From Cryptomeria japonica (lineage: Eukaryota; Streptophyta; Pinopsida; Cupressales; Cupressaceae): DNA of 64,000 bases. The translations under genes and the position numbers were made by a program. Below, piece after piece: positions 1 to 12,105 of the stretch. A model generated the notes under the pieces. That model did no database searches, had not been told where the DNA came from, and worked only from the letters and a program-made list of their open reading frames with translations. Every line of letters begins with the position of its first letter. The stretch's first letter is position 1. The stretch is from assembly GCF_030272615.1 (NCBI RefSeq), contig NC_081413.1, positions 603,880,709 through 603,944,708 of the forward strand. Reading direction: 5' to 3'.

Positions 1-189
1 AGAAGGAGGTTCTTGGATTGAGTTGTTGTGTAGTTTATTGAACTAATGTGTTCATTTCCTTAGACCATTTAGCAAGAGACTAACTTGGAGATGGAAACAT
101 ACAGAAAATTATCTCCATGGGAAACTTGAACATGCTAGGAAGCAATTAAATCTTGATCCATAAAATGAAAAATTTCAAACCTTCATTAT

Positions 190-1863
190 TGCCTTTGAGA
201 CACAACTAAGAAAGTTGGATAATTATAGAGGACAAGATGCTAAACTAAGAAATAGACTCCATCGGATCAAAGTAGAAAAAAGGGTATAAAAAATGTTATT
301 TAAATATTTGAATTACAAGCATAAAAAAGACAGAATTGGTGTCATATTAGATGAGTAGGGGCTTCACACTAATGCTACTTAAATAACTATGGCTACCTCA
401 AAATGTTAGCTTTAAGAATTATATTCTCAATAAAATTGATCTTGGATTTCAATCCTATTTTCTAATTGGAGGACATTGAATGTGTTTTTTTTAAGATCAA
501 ACCCTATAATAGTCCCAACATTTATGGCCTTCTAGTTGAATATTCTTATCCAATCATGTGGGATCATATCAAGGAAGATTTTTATATGCTTTATTTGGTG
601 GCATTTCAAACTAGATCTTTAGAACCAAACATTAATATAAACTTAATTAACTTGATTCCTAAAGGAAAATATGATGAGATCATTGTTGGTTGGAGACCAA
701 TCCCTTTATTAAACACATCTTATTAAACTATTACAAAATCTTTCACTATTAGGAATAAACTTGTGGTCCAAGGTATTTTTAGAGCTAATAAATTTGACTT
801 TATCAAAGGTAAATTTATTTTGGACAACTTAATGTTAACTTGGGAGACACTTGAATGGGCCCAAAAATTGGGCAAAGATTCTTTGTTGGTCATGTTAGAC
901 TCTGACAAAGCATTTCACATAATCCATTGGGGTTTCATCCTTAAATTGCTACTTTCGTTGGATTTGAGCCTCAATTATAGAAACATTTGTAGATGTTGTT
1001 CTAGGATGCCAATGAACAATTGGTCATTAATAATACTTTGACAACACCACAATGGTCTATATGATAGGGTTTCTTGTTATCACCTTTCTTATATGTTCTT
1101 TTAGTTGATGCCTTGGGTTACCTTCAAGGATTTAATCACATAAAAATTATTAAAAGGATCTGTATTCCTCAAAATAATCTGGTTATTAACTCTCATTTTT
1201 GTAATTATAATTTATGCTATTTTTTCAAAATTTTGAAGATGAATTAAAGATCACATTGAAATTCTATAATTATATTGTTTCATCTCTAGATCTTAGCTAG
1301 CTCACAATAAGACTAAACTTATGATGTCTAGGTTTGGAAATAGCCTTGAGTGGTTTCCAAAAGAGTGGAGGAAAATTAAATATGGGAGGATTATGATACA
1401 TATTAGCATTTCTTTTGGCATGTGAATCTCTTTTTTTGACATGTGGAATTGGTTCTTAAATAGGTTAAAAAATAAACTACTTAATTTGGGCAACAAATTT
1501 TTATCTATGGCAAGAAGAATTCAAGTTGCTAAAAACATTTTCATTTCATCTGATGTTTATTTTTTATCTTACTAGATGTCATCAAATAGAAGGTATGAAA
1601 ATTTGAATAAATTAATAAGAAAAATCTTTTGTTAAAATGGGATGTTGATTCTAGTTTTATTATTACTTCATTGGCTCAATGTACTCAACACAAACATAAG
1701 GGCGTTTTCATAATTATTGACCCTAAAACTTAAGTTTTGTGCCTTTCTATGAAGTGGATTATTAGAGTTGCAGAAGGGGATAAGATTTGGAAAATTCTGA
1801 TTTGTACTAATGTTTGTCAAGCTGCAGCTAATAAAAAATGGTAGTCTATCAATTGATCTGACA
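190..1863 (+). pseudogene. LINE ORF2 remnant, reverse transcriptase part (left half)
   Basis: This is the central part of a non-LTR retrotransposon ORF2, the polymerase that copies the element at a nicked target. It is read in pieces. A pre-RT stretch lies at 190-350. Next come the motifs LINLIPKGKYDEIIVGWRPI (about 640-705), NKFDFIKGKFILDN (about 790-830) and VMLDSDKAFHIIHWGFI (about 893-940). Later there is WFPKEWRKIKYGRIM (about 1350-1395) and ALSMKWIIR-like sequence near 1745-1770. These follow the order of plant LINE reverse transcriptases. Many stops and frameshifts break it, and the FADD-type catalytic box is not recognisable. The same element resumes at 3675 beyond a nested insertion. 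The endonuclease domain is not visible and would lie before the window. The family assignment is firm; exact limits are not. Confidence 0.82.
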
Positions 1864-3661
1864 ATTGTTTTTTTAACGTAAAATATGGAATGAGGGCCCA
1901 CTCCCTTTATTAACATAAAAGAAAGATACAAGAAATCAGTCATGCAGGAATTAGAGAACCGGGAGAAAAACCAATAGAAGAGAAGATAAAAAGAGAGAGA
2001 AGAAACGTAAAGAGAGAACTAGAAATAATTCCATAAGCCATGCCAAGGAGCAAAACATCAGCAAGAAACACAACACAGTAGACCCAAAACCAGACTGGGT
2101 TTTATTCTTACGCGAAAGGAAGGCTTCCATTGTCCATTGTGAGCCTGTCTTTCTGCCTTTTGTCTTATAAGGGATCTCATAATGAAGTTTAGATTTCCAT
2201 TTCACCATCTGGGAAATCCACAATATCTTGGGAGGAGCCAACACAAAATCATCATAAGAAAGGTTCGTCTCCATACCATGCCGGTCCTCCATGAAAGAAA
2301 AAGTACCTTCTGTCTTACAACGATCCTCCTCTTCCTCGAACTTAGGAGGAGCAACTAGCTTATCATCTAGCACTTGGGAAGATAATTTCAAAGGGTTCAC
2401 AAGAAGAGACAGAAACTGAAGGTAGAGAAGGGTCCCAAACCTCCACAGGTTGAGGCTCCATAAACTTACCATGATTTCTCCAAACGAAATCAACATCTGG
2501 GGAACCAACCTTATCCTTTTTTTTAATGCGAACCTTCCTAAATCCAAATTCTCTCTAGAGAGTGCAAGCCTCAATTTTGTGTCCTAATTGATTGTATCAA
2601 AAATAACAAAAAGGAAGCTCCTCATAACTTAAAAATTGAGTCCAAGAACCAAAGGAAGATTTGATTCAGAAGTCAATCATCACACACTCTAACATACCTT
2701 CGAGAAGAAGCTACAGCTTCTGAATCAATCTTAACAAAATTTCCCACATGATTAATTAACAAAGTAGTAAGTTCGGCATTTCGCATGACCAAGGGAAGAT
2801 TATAAATTCTGATCCAAATAGTATTAGTAATCCTGACAGTAGCCAAATCAAAAAAGGGGGACCATAGAACCAGAAAGAGACAAAACTAACCAAAGAACTG
2901 GGGACCGTTCTAAAAAATGAAAGAACAGTTAGCCACATAATGGAAAGTGAGAAAAAAGAAACCAAAATCCAAAGGCTCAATCAAGGGGGTAAAGAGGTTA
3001 ATCCAAGAAGATTTAACTTACTCCATAAAACATCCAAAGTCAAGTGTCTCTATAAGTATCTCATAATTAAAGATCGATCCCCAATATCAATGGTAATCTC
3101 ATTAATAGTCATAAGGAATAAAACACTTCATAGGCTTCTCAAAAAAGTCCACCATTGAATCCCCAACCAAGAAAGAATTATCAACATCCTGTCGAACTAG
3201 CTTCACCATAAGGGGAAAGGTTGAAATGGTTCCACAATAGGAGAAGAGGGAAACCTTACGGATCTTCTCCAAACAATAAGCATTGTAGACTTGAAAACGA
3301 TTGCTTCTATTTTTACAGGCTACAAGGCCATCCTAATCCAGGCTTGCAGTCGAACCCTCACCAGTAGCTATCTCTTTTTAGATAACATATACAGGGTCAA
3401 TGATAGGATCAAGATGGGAGGAGGCCTGGCAGTCACCAGGACTCCCCTCACACATATTAATAAACCCTAACTTGAAAAAGATCCGCGTCTTTCATCAATT
3501 GTGCCCTACAAAATGAAAACATTTGTAGGCGTAAAAAGAACCAGAGAGCAAGCACACACCGCTCTAGTAGGCGAGACAAAGCCTCGGCTAAGGCTCGTAG
3601 GCTCTAACCTTCTTTGCAAACTCCTATGCATCCGCAAGCATTGCACCAACAACACATAATT
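1864..3661 (-). mobile_element. Nested LINE fragment (ORF1 region), minus strand, with target duplication
   Basis: This block interrupts the LINE reverse transcriptase around it. It is flanked by a 13-bp direct repeat, AATTGATCTGACA at 1851-1863 and AATTGATCCGATA at 3662-3674 (11 of 13 match). Its left end is a T-run, which is the poly(A) tail on the minus strand. The minus strand reads IWIRIYNLPLVMRNAELTT followed by NHVGNFVKID near 2690-2830, the typical RNA-binding region of plant LINE ORF1. After it comes FGSWTQFLSYEELPF with a damaged zinc-knuckle-like CYF-YNQLGHKIEAC stretch near 2555-2650. A Ser/Glu-rich tail follows. The reading frame is broken by several stops and shifts. No ORF2 is present, so this is a short or rearranged copy. 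The block was inserted after the surrounding LINE was already in place. Confidence 0.75.
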
Positions 3662-3674
3662 AATTGATCCGATA

Positions 3675-4668
3675 GAATTATTATGTCCACCTTTTCCAAA
3701 ATTAAGGCATCATTTACTTTGTATTCCACTTAGAAAGCTTGGGAAAAAAATTGTTTTTTTCTTTAGTGTAATGGTTTTTCACCTTACCGTGGTTTCATCT
3801 TTGCTTCATAAGCAATTTGGCAATTTGGTGGAATAAACTTGTTAATTATCATAATCAGCCACTAGCTATTTGCTTTCCTAAACATGCTTATTATTTGCAT
3901 AAGAAAGGCATTTGACATTTTAAAGATAATTTTGAATGGACTTCATTGCTAAAGATTAGAGAGCAATATGGGTTGAGTGCCAACTATTATAATTTTACTT
4001 TATTTGTGCAAACATTAGTTCCACTCGAGTTAGCCATGGAAATATATTTCTAGAGATTGCACTTTTTTCAAAGATTCAAAATGGTAAGCTTCTTCTAATT
4101 TCTATTATTTTGTGCCTCATAAAATATATGTTCATTCTTTGCCTCCTTGGAGGATGCTTCTTCACCTCAACCATAAATGGAAATGTAAATTTAGTGATAA
4201 AAGGTGGACTGAAATGAGTGCAAAAATATGGAAATTTAAAACTGATGTGGATATGCAGTTGCTGGCCTAGAAAGTTTTACATCATAGGCTGCCCACTAGA
4301 AATAGAGTAAGATGCATTAAATTTGATCCAGCTAATTGCCCTTTTTTTTTTATATGCTAAAAATATGAAGCACATGTTTTGGGATTTTCCATTCACTAAA
4401 AAATAATGGAATGCTATCTTTATAAACTTTTTAGCTATTTTTTTTCATAAGTTGAATTGGAAATAAACTTTCTTTGGGTATGGTTTGCATAATGTCATTA
4501 TTGTTGATTCTATTAGACACGTTATTTCAAAACATATTCGAAAAGCTGGATGTACTGCTATGTTGTCATGCAATTATTTTTGGGAGACTAAGTATTCTAA
4601 TGCTTTACTCTAACATAGTTTTTCAAGTTTCTTTTTTTGTTTTCATAGCTTCTAGATGTAGCCAATAA
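3675..4668 (+). pseudogene. LINE ORF2 remnant, C-terminal part (right half)
   Basis: This continues the LINE ORF2 beyond the nested insertion. The recognisable stretch is VLHHRLPTRNRVRCIKFDPA near 4270-4335, followed by a Cys-poor version of the zinc-binding region that ends plant LINE reverse transcriptases. The text up to 4668 still reads as a degraded C-terminus, but stops occur in all frames. No clear poly(A) tail is seen; an A-rich stretch near 4665-4680 is a weak candidate for the 3' end. Confidence 0.65.
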
Positions 4669-4742
4669 AAATATTTTGACCATAACATAGTTTCAACAAC
4701 ATCACGATTAGGTTTATAAGCTACAAACAACTACAATATGAA

Positions 4743-4975
4743 TTTTTGTAAAGTGCTTAAGCTGAGTAATCCCTATGATATGTAATGGATCAATCAACTT
4801 ATATAAATTATCTTATTTCTATTGTAAGAGCTTGTAATGTGTGCTCAATTATGAATAGTTGGAATATTATCCTTTGTAAAGTGTTTCTGCTAAGAAATCA
4901 ACTTATGTAAAATTTCCAGTTCTATTGTAAAAACTTGTTTTGTGTGCTCAGTTATGGGAATTTTGTAAGGTGATA
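4743..4975. repeat. Imperfect tandem duplication, two units of about 105-125 bp
   Basis: The segment with TTTGTAAAGTG, ATCAACTTAT, TTCTATTGTAA and TGTGTGCTCA in that order occurs twice (from about 4743 and from about 4871). The second unit is shorter by an internal gap of about 20 bp. No gene is seen in 4669-5429 apart from this; the stretch is AT-rich and unassigned. Confidence 0.7.
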
Positions 4976-5429
4976 TTTCTCATTTGACAGTTTAATATGG
5001 TTGTTATGACTACATTCTTTTAAGTTTTTATGAAATTTATATTTACATCCTTGTAATTTCTCCATTAAAGGAATAGTCTTGCATCAAAGTTAGTTATTTG
5101 TAGACTGGTATCATTTTGTAACTTTCTATTTTTAAAGGGTTCTCTATTTCTAGTGTCTGAAACATCTTGTTAATGTTAAAATGTTATCCAATAAGATTTA
5201 TAGTGGTGATAAATTATTTTAATAAAATTTTGTAATTTTTAAGTGATCTTATCTATATTATATTGAGAAATTCAAATAATAGTTAATTACGAAAAATATA
5301 TGGATAGGTGTGTCATTGTATGCAGAACATATCTCTATGTGACAAATGCTTAGGGATGTGATTAACAAAACATATATGGCTAATACCTCCCATTAAAAAA
5401 AATCATGAGATAGAAAGAAAGTAGATAAT

Positions 5430-5740
5430 GGAGGTCACCTGTAACAAACATATTTGTTAGCTACCATGTACAATGAAGAACTCTTAGAAACAATGCCAAC
5501 TCCAATTCCCTTATTGAGTACTTCTTCATGAATTAAATTAATATGCAATTCAATATGCCTTGTGTGAACATGGACCATTAGATTCTTAGATGTCTTCAAA
5601 ACACTTTGATCATCACAATACATAAATGTGGGATTAAGTTATGACTATTGAAGATTCTCAAGAAGTTGTCAAAGCCATATTACCTCAAATGTTTTTGCAA
5701 CATTTGATTCATTCTTACAACTACACAAAACAATAGTGGA
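5430..5740 (-). pseudogene. Ty1/copia RNase H remnant (C-terminal end of pol)
   Basis: On the minus strand the text KTFEVIWL, then QLLENLQ, then MYCDDQSVLKTSKNLMVH and HTRHIELHINLIHEEV matches the last part of copia RNase H. In that family YCDNQSA-I-NPVFH-RTKHIE carries a catalytic Asp and the conserved TKHIE box. Two stops lie between the first and second blocks. With the reverse transcriptase remnant at 6365-6724 on the same strand, it is the leftover of one old copia copy, now split by a solo LTR at 5812-6314. Confidence 0.72.
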
Positions 5741-5811
5741 TGCAATACTAAAATAGTAACAAAAGGTTTATTTTGTAAAGTTATATGAAATGTAGTTGAT
5801 CTGAATATAAG

Positions 5812-6314
5812 TGTAGACACCTAAAATTAGGTTTTAACTAGATAAATATGTTATTTATTTAATTAATTCATTAGCCTCTTGCACCATTAATTAAATAAAT
5901 ATTTTAATTATTTAATTTATCTAGTCTTTCCTCTATTAATTAAATAATTACTTTTATTTATTTAATTAATTCAAGTTTACCTTTTTCTTCTTATCCAAAT
6001 GACAACATGTCTCCCTTAATTACCTACTCTTTAATATTACCCCTTCATTTCAATTTAATCTTTTAATACTATTCATTCTTATCCTTCACCCTTCCACGTC
6101 TTAATATCCTTCCTTGATCTTTACCTACCATCAAATCTTGTTGATTCCCTTTCACCTATGTCACCTTGGCCATTCAACTTTTAATTTCTTAATCTAAAAT
6201 CTTGATTCTCTTGGATATTTCTTTAAAAAAGGTTTTCTCCTTTCATTTTGTCATCCATAATCAAGCAATCATACTTACATTTTCTCGAAAATAATTCTAG
6301 GACACATCCTAACA
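5812..6314. mobile_element. Candidate solo LTR, 503 bp
   Basis: The block starts TGTAGACACCTAAAATTAGG and ends CACATCCTAACA, so it has TGT...ACA ends. It is flanked by ATAAG (5807-5811) and ATAAT (6315-6319), a 5-bp target duplication with one mismatch. TGTAGACACC is a common start of plant Ty3/gypsy LTRs. The inside is built of TTAATTAAATAA-like blocks and has no coding capacity. It lies between two pieces of a copia pol, which supports insertion into that older element. Strand cannot be set without an internal region. Confidence 0.65.
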
Positions 6315-6364
6315 ATAATACATCATATATATAGATTTGAATGAAAAATAGATTTTAATATTCC

Positions 6365-6724
6365 CTTAAAAGAGAGCACTTATCAAATTTTTAGCACCAA
6401 CCTAATGGAACCCATTTCAAGCTATATAGTACCTTTTTAAATAGCATGTCATATTTTTCTTTGCCTTTTCAATAAAAAATAGGAGGATGTATTGCATATA
6501 CCTTTTCTAATGAATTTTCAATTAGGAAAACACTTTTGACATCCATTTAGTTGATTTTTTAAACTTGAAAAGTAAGTGCTATCAACACTTTAACTATGAT
6601 CATCTTTACAACTAGAGGGAAGATTTTATTTTAACTAACACATTTCAATTAATTATAACCTTTAACTACCAATCTAAATTCATACTTATCAATTGATCCA
6701 TTAGATTCGAATTTGACTTATAAC
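6365..6724 (-). pseudogene. Ty1/copia reverse transcriptase remnant (N-terminal part)
   Basis: Read on the minus strand, NGSIDKYEFRLVVKGYN (near 6650-6710) is followed by PLVVKMIIVKVLIAL, then MDVKSVFLIENSLEKVYAIH and LFKKVLYSLKWVPLGW. This is the copia RT block [39 protein letters not shown] in correct order, with frameshifts and stops. It ends abruptly at 6724, where the copia array begins, so the array was inserted into this older copy or rearranged next to it. Confidence 0.72.
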
Positions 6725-7023
6725 TATTCGAAGTGAAGTCCAACAGACTCCTTCCTTTTGCTACCAAAACTCTTGGCTATTTGACTTCTCCTTGCAAGCT
6801 CTTTAAGAGCTGATTGTAATTAATTTGTAGAGGTTAATTTCTAGAGCTGATTGCACCTATGTATATGTGTAAACTAGATTGGTGATTAATAGATTGATTC
6901 CCCTGCTTCAAGTGTGGATGTAGGCAATTGCCAAACCATGATAAATATGTTTGTCTCATTGTCTGTGTTGTGTGTTTTTAATTTTGTTTCTTTGTTGTTT
7001 AAATTCATTTCTTCATCCTAACA
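6725..7023 (+). repeat. Copia array LTR 1 with primer binding site
   Basis: This is the first LTR. Its start TATTCGAAGTGAAG corresponds to TGTTGGAAGTGAAG in the other copies, so the terminal TG has decayed. It ends ATCCTAACA. The tRNA primer site follows at 7026-7037 as TGGTATCACAGA, a damaged form of TGGTATCAGAGC, which pairs with the 3' end of initiator Met tRNA. Confidence 0.85.
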
Positions 7024-7083
7024 ATTGGTATCACAGAGAGGTTAGATCGCTATTTAGATTTTGGTAGTTGAAATTCCTGAATC

Positions 7084-7905
7084 ATGGAAGAATCGAAGAT
7101 AGAGAAGTTCTCTGGTCAGAGCTTTGGGTTATGGAAGGTGCAGATGGAGTCTTTACTGATAAAGCAAGACCTTTCACTTGCACTTGAAGGGAAAGCAAAG
7201 AAACCAGCTAGCATGGCTAATGAAGAATGGTAAAAATTGGACAACAAGGCAAGAGCAACAATTTTTCTATCATTGTCTAATAATGTTCTCTTCAATGTCA
7301 CGGGTGATGCAATAACAAAATATGTATGGGATAGACTCATAGCCATGTATGAAATGGCATCGACTACAAATAAAGTTTTTATTATGAAGCGCTTGTACAA
7401 ACTGAAAATGAAGGAAGGTTGTGCTATAGAAACCCACATCAATGAATTCAATACATTGATTAGTCAAGCGACTTCGGTGGGGATGACACAAGATGATGAA
7501 AGCAAGACTTTTCTGTTATTATGTTCCTTACCAAACAGTTGGGATGGCATTGTAACAACAGTTAACACATCTATATCCGGTAAAAATAAGTTGGTTTTTA
7601 ATGATGTATGAGCTACTCTTCTCAGCGAGGATTTGAGAAGAAATAATGATGAACCTTCATCCGGTGAAGCCTTAATGGCGGTCATCATCGAAAATAGAGG
7701 TAGAATTTATAATAGAGGCAGAAATAATTACCATAGACATTCGAAATCAGCAAAGAGATCAAAGTTCAGAAACATAAATGGTGAATGTTGGTGTGGTAGC
7801 AAAGTTGGTCATGTGAAGAAGGATTGTAGAAACTTCAAAAGGGTAGAAGAGAGGGTGTGGTACAGTGAAGCAAATAAAGATTATAATAAATATGATAGTG
7901 TATTA
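7084..7905 (+). pseudogene. Copia E1 gag
   Basis: Gag forms the particle that packages the element RNA. The ATG at 7084 opens MEESKIEKFSGQSFGLW, the usual start of copia gag of the UBN2 type, followed by DVWDRL-like, MYEMASTTNKVFIMKRLY and INEFNTLISQ motifs. The nucleocapsid knuckle near 7788-7830 reads CWCGSKVGHVKKDC; its Cys spacing is disturbed compared with CX2CX4HX4C in E2. In-frame stops lie at 7231-7233 (TAA) and near 7609. The TAA is also in E2 but not in E3. The frame is otherwise open and continues into protease. Confidence 0.85.
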
Positions 7906-9331
7906 ATCCTTTCAACAACCAACACTACTTTAGATTCATGCGTGCTTGATTTTGGTGCCTCCTATCATGCTACCTCATGTCTTGAAGTGTTCATTAACTA
8001 CCATGAAGGTCATTTTGGCAATTTTTTCTTAGGAGATAACAAAGCTTGTGAAATTATAGGCAAACGGGATGTATTTCTGCCATTAGAAGGTGGTAGAACA
8101 TGGCTGCTCAAAGATGTTCGCCATGTTCCAAAATTGAAGTGGAATTTGATATCCATTGGACAACTCTTTGACCAAGGTATAAATTTAAATTTTCTACTGA
8201 ATACATGGAAGGTAACTCATTGTACCATGCTGGTTGCAAATGGTAATAAAGTGTGAAGTCTATACATATTTAAGACTCATGGTGAAGTGCGAGCTGCAAT
8301 GGTGATTGAGGATAGCAAAGTAGATCTTTGCAATCAAAGACTTGGCCATATTTGCAAGAAAGGACTCTGTGTTATGCATACAAGAAATCAGCAACCAAGC
8401 CTCAAACTTGTTGACTTAACCTTTTGTGAACATTGCCTTTATGGAAAACAAAAGAGAGTCAGTTTTTTGAAAGGTGGGCGTCACAGAAAGACAACACCAT
8501 TGGAGCTTGTATACTCAGATGTTTTGGGGCCTATAGAGGTAACCTCCATTAGAGGAGATAACTATTTTGTAATCTTTGTTGATGATTGCACAAGAAAAGT
8601 ATGGATTTATATGCTTTCAAGGAAATCTGAAGTCTTTGAAAAACTTAAAATTTTCAAGGCTTTAGTTGAAAATCAAATTGGGCATAAGATTAAAAGCTTA
8701 CAAACTGATAACGGTGGGAAATTTTGTTCACATGAATTTGATGATTTTTGTGCTGATAATTGGATTAGAAGAATCAAGGTTGTTCCTTTCACTCCTCAAG
8801 AAAACAGTGCAGCCGAGAGAATGAATAGAACAATTCTTGAAAAGGCATGATGTATGTTGTCTAATGTAGGTTTAGGCAAGGAATTTTGTGCAGAAGCGTG
8901 TAACACAGTAGTGTATTTGATTAACCAAAGTCCCTCATCTAAATTGGATTTCAAGTATTCTGGAAGAGGAATGGCAAGGGAAGATGATTTCTTACTCACA
9001 TCTTCATGTGTTTGGTTGCGAAGCCTTCTCACATATACCCAAGGAGAAGCAAACCAAATTGGATCCAAAGTCACTGAAATGCATTTTTATTGGGTATGGT
9101 GAAGAGTAATTGGGTTTCAGATTATGGGATCTAGTTCACAAAAAGATTGTTCACAGTAGGGATGTAGTTTTCCATGAAACCTCCTTTCCTGCACTACAAG
9201 ATTCAAATAAATCAGAGACAAAATATGTCCCTATGTCTTTATTTTAGAATTTGACTACCAGTGCTCTGCCTCCGGTCTCTCATTTAGTGGGAGCTCCTAT
9301 GACGTCTACCTTAGTTGAATATAATTCTTAG
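7906..9331 (+). pseudogene. Copia E1 protease and integrase
   Basis: The aspartic protease site reads LDFGASYHATSC near 7948 (the family has LDSGAS), so the catalytic triad is altered next to the Asp. Integrase follows in the same frame. It has a GAG-pre-integrase block with NQRLGHI and CEHCLYGKQKRVSF, then the core with YSDVLGPIEV (first Asp), LQTDNGGKF (second Asp) and NSAAERMNRT (Glu). In-frame stops at 8254-8256, 8848-8850 and 9329-9331 are all shared with E2. A frameshift lies near 8960-9100. The last part reads the copia integrase tail RLWDPVHKKIV-like sequence. Confidence 0.85.
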
Positions 9332-11658
9332 ACTGATAATGAAGAAGTGAGTGTCGATAATATTTGGTCTTTGTTCAATTATGAAAATGGGGGTCTGTAG
9401 AATAGAGAAAATCCTCCCCTAAATAGCACTCAAGTTGCAGAAAACTTGGAAGAGCATTCTTAAGGTGAGCATTTTGGCTCACATTATTCCCAATTGGTTG
9501 GGAAACCCATACAGTGGTTTGCAACTCCACCGTATCCTACATATTGTGGTTCATGTACCCCACATCTCTCACTACAGTCATCCCCACACCATGCAACGTC
9601 CTCCACTCCTCCACAGGCTCCTTGAGGTCTCCCCCATGAGCTTCCCACAGCCTCCTCACCTCTCCTGTGGGCTTCCTGTACTCTACTCCATGGGGTCCCT
9701 GCAAGTTCCACCTCCGCAGTCCACCCATAGTGTCTCCCTCCTGTGCAGGCCTATGAGGATTTTGCCACGACCTTGTGCACCCAACCCTCTTGCCCATCAC
9801 ATGCTATGGATGAAACTTCTATGAGGTTCCTCTCCCATGATCTGCGTGCATGCAACATGGATAAACATCCACAATTTTTTGATTACCCTGCAGATAGAGA
9901 CATTACCAGACTAAAAAACAGAGTCATTTCAGGGAACATAAACAGAGACAATGGGAGAGATATGAGTTTGCATAAACAGGCATTACAAAAATTGAATGAC
10001 TCTACTACTGAAATAGAGAGTCAATTGAGGAAATCAACTAGACAAAGGTGACCTCTTGCAAAGTTCTCTAGTGATGATTTAATGTTTTGTGAAGAAGATG
10101 AACCTACTTTGCTCATCTCTGATCAAACAAAGCCTGCAACATACAACGAGCTTGTAAAATTGCAGACCATGATAACTAGCACACTGCAATGTGCAAAGAA
10201 ATGGACACACTAGTACGAAATCAGACATGGGATTTGGTGCCACTTCCGCCTGACATAAAGGCATTAAGAAATAAGTCAGTGTATAAACTAAAAGATGAAG
10301 TCAATGGTCACAAAAGATTTTGAGCAAGACTAGTTGTAAAGGGATATGCTCAGCAGTAAGACCTCACCTTCAAAGAAATTTTCTTGCTAGTAGTTAAAAT
10401 GACTACCATCCTTTTTGTATTGGGCTTAGTTGCAGTGTGCGATCTTGAACTTGAACAGTTGGATGTGAAGATGACATTTCGCCATGGCGAACTTGATGAG
10501 TAACTATTCATCCATCAGTCGGAAGGGATCATTAAAAAGGGGTAGGAACATCTCTATTGCAGATTGAAACGCAGTTTGTATAGGCTTAAGAAAGCCCCCC
10601 AGTAGTGGTATCTTAAATTTGACAAATTCATGATTGATCACAAGTTTAGTCGGAACGAGTCTGATCCTTGTATCTATTACAAGAAACTTCCTAATGATGA
10701 ATTTGTCATTCTTCTCCTTTATGTGGATAATATGCTAGTGGCCGACACAAGCATGAGGATTGTGAGTGAACTTAAAACTCACTTAGCAAAGGAATTTGTC
10801 ATGAAATATTTAGGGGTAGCAAAGAAGATCCTAGGAATGACTATTTTTCGAGATAGGAAAAAGAGAGAACTCAAACTATCTTAGCAAGACTACATTAGAA
10901 AAGTCTTGGATAGATTTGGTATGGTGGATGCTAAGTCTGTTTGTGTACCCTTAGCCTCTTATTTTCAATTGTATTCTCACTTGTGTCCTGAAACACAAGA
11001 AGATAAGGAGTTTATGGATAAAATTTCATACAAATCTGCAGTTGCAAGCTTCATGTATGCTATGGTGTCTACTCGACCGAACATTGCTCATGTTGTAGGA
11101 TTGGTGAGAAGATTTATGGCTAATCTGGGAAAATCACAATGGGAGGTAGTTAAGTATATCTTGCGATATCTCAAGGGTACTTTTGATTTTTGTTTATGGT
11201 TTGGAAAGGACAAGGCAATTTTACAAGGGTTTATTGAATATTATTTTGCCGGTGATTTAGACAAAAGAAAGTTTACATTAGGTTATGCTTTCACATTTTT
11301 CGAGGCAGCGATTAGTTGGGCTTCAAAATTACAACATACAATTGCTCAATCGACTCTGGAGGGTGAATATATAGCTCTTTCTGAAGGAGGGAAAGAGATT
11401 GTATGGTTACAACTCTTGTTCAGCGAGTTGGGGTTGAAGCGATCAGATTTTGCTTTGTTTTGGGATAACAGTAGTGTCATTTTTATGACTAAACATCAAA
11501 CATCTCAACCGCGGTCAAAATATGTTGATGTTCGCAATCATTATGCTCGCCATATGGTTGAAGAAGGCAAGTTTCATTTAAATAAAATTCATATCGACAT
11601 GAATCCAGCTGATGTGCTCACTAAAATAGTTAAGTGGGAGAAGTTCAATTTCTATTGA
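9332..11658 (+). pseudogene. Copia E1 linker, reverse transcriptase and RNase H
   Basis: After integrase there is a C-rich linker of about 100 codons rich in Pro, His and Ser (about 9510-9740). Reverse transcriptase then runs from about 10080, with several stops up to 10605. The catalytic box is LLLYVDNMLVADT near 10710-10750, where the second Asp of the YVDD pair is Asn. RNase H reads YYFAGDLDKRK near 11243, STLEGEYIALSEG near 11350 and FWDNSSVIF near 11457, ending at KWEKFNFY. The polypurine tract TTGAGTGGGAGAT precedes LTR 2. The changed RT Asp and the stops mean it cannot copy itself. Confidence 0.85.
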
Positions 11659-11746
11659 GCTTCTCTTGGCCTTTCCAATAACTGATAGCAGGACTGAGTG
11701 GGGGAATCTACTTGTTGCAGCAGTTCGTAGACCTTGAGTGGGAGAT

Positions 11747-12045
11747 TGTTGGAAGTGAAGTCCAACAGTCTCCTTCCTTTTGCCACCAAAACTCTTGGCT
11801 ATTCAACTTCTCCTTGCAAGCTCTTTAATAGTTGATTGTAATTCATTTGTAGAGGTTAATTTCTAGAGCTGATTGTAGCTTTATATATGTGTAAACCAGA
11901 TTGGTGATTAATAGATCGATTCCCCTGCTTCAAGTGTGGATGTAGGCAATTGTCAAACCATGATAAATTTGTGCATCTCATTATCTGTATCGTGTGTTTT
12001 TAATTATGTTTCTCTATTGTTTAAATTCATTTCTTCATCCTAACA
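11747..12045 (+). repeat. Copia array LTR 2 (shared by E1 and E2)
   Basis: The 299-bp LTR has intact ends TGTTGGAAGTG and CATCCTAACA. It serves as 3' LTR of E1 (preceded by a polypurine tract) and as 5' LTR of E2. The perfect primer site TGGTATCAGAGC for initiator Met tRNA is at 12048-12059. Confidence 0.92.
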
Positions 12046-12105
12046 ATTGGTATCAGAGCGAGGTTAGATCCTTGTTAAGATTTTGGTTGTTGAAATTCTA
12101 GAATC

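Noticed and set aside
9484-9800. Minus-strand open frames rich in Gly, Arg and Trp
   Set aside because: They are reverse-strand readings of the C-rich linker of copia E1; the same happens at 14437-14808 in E2.
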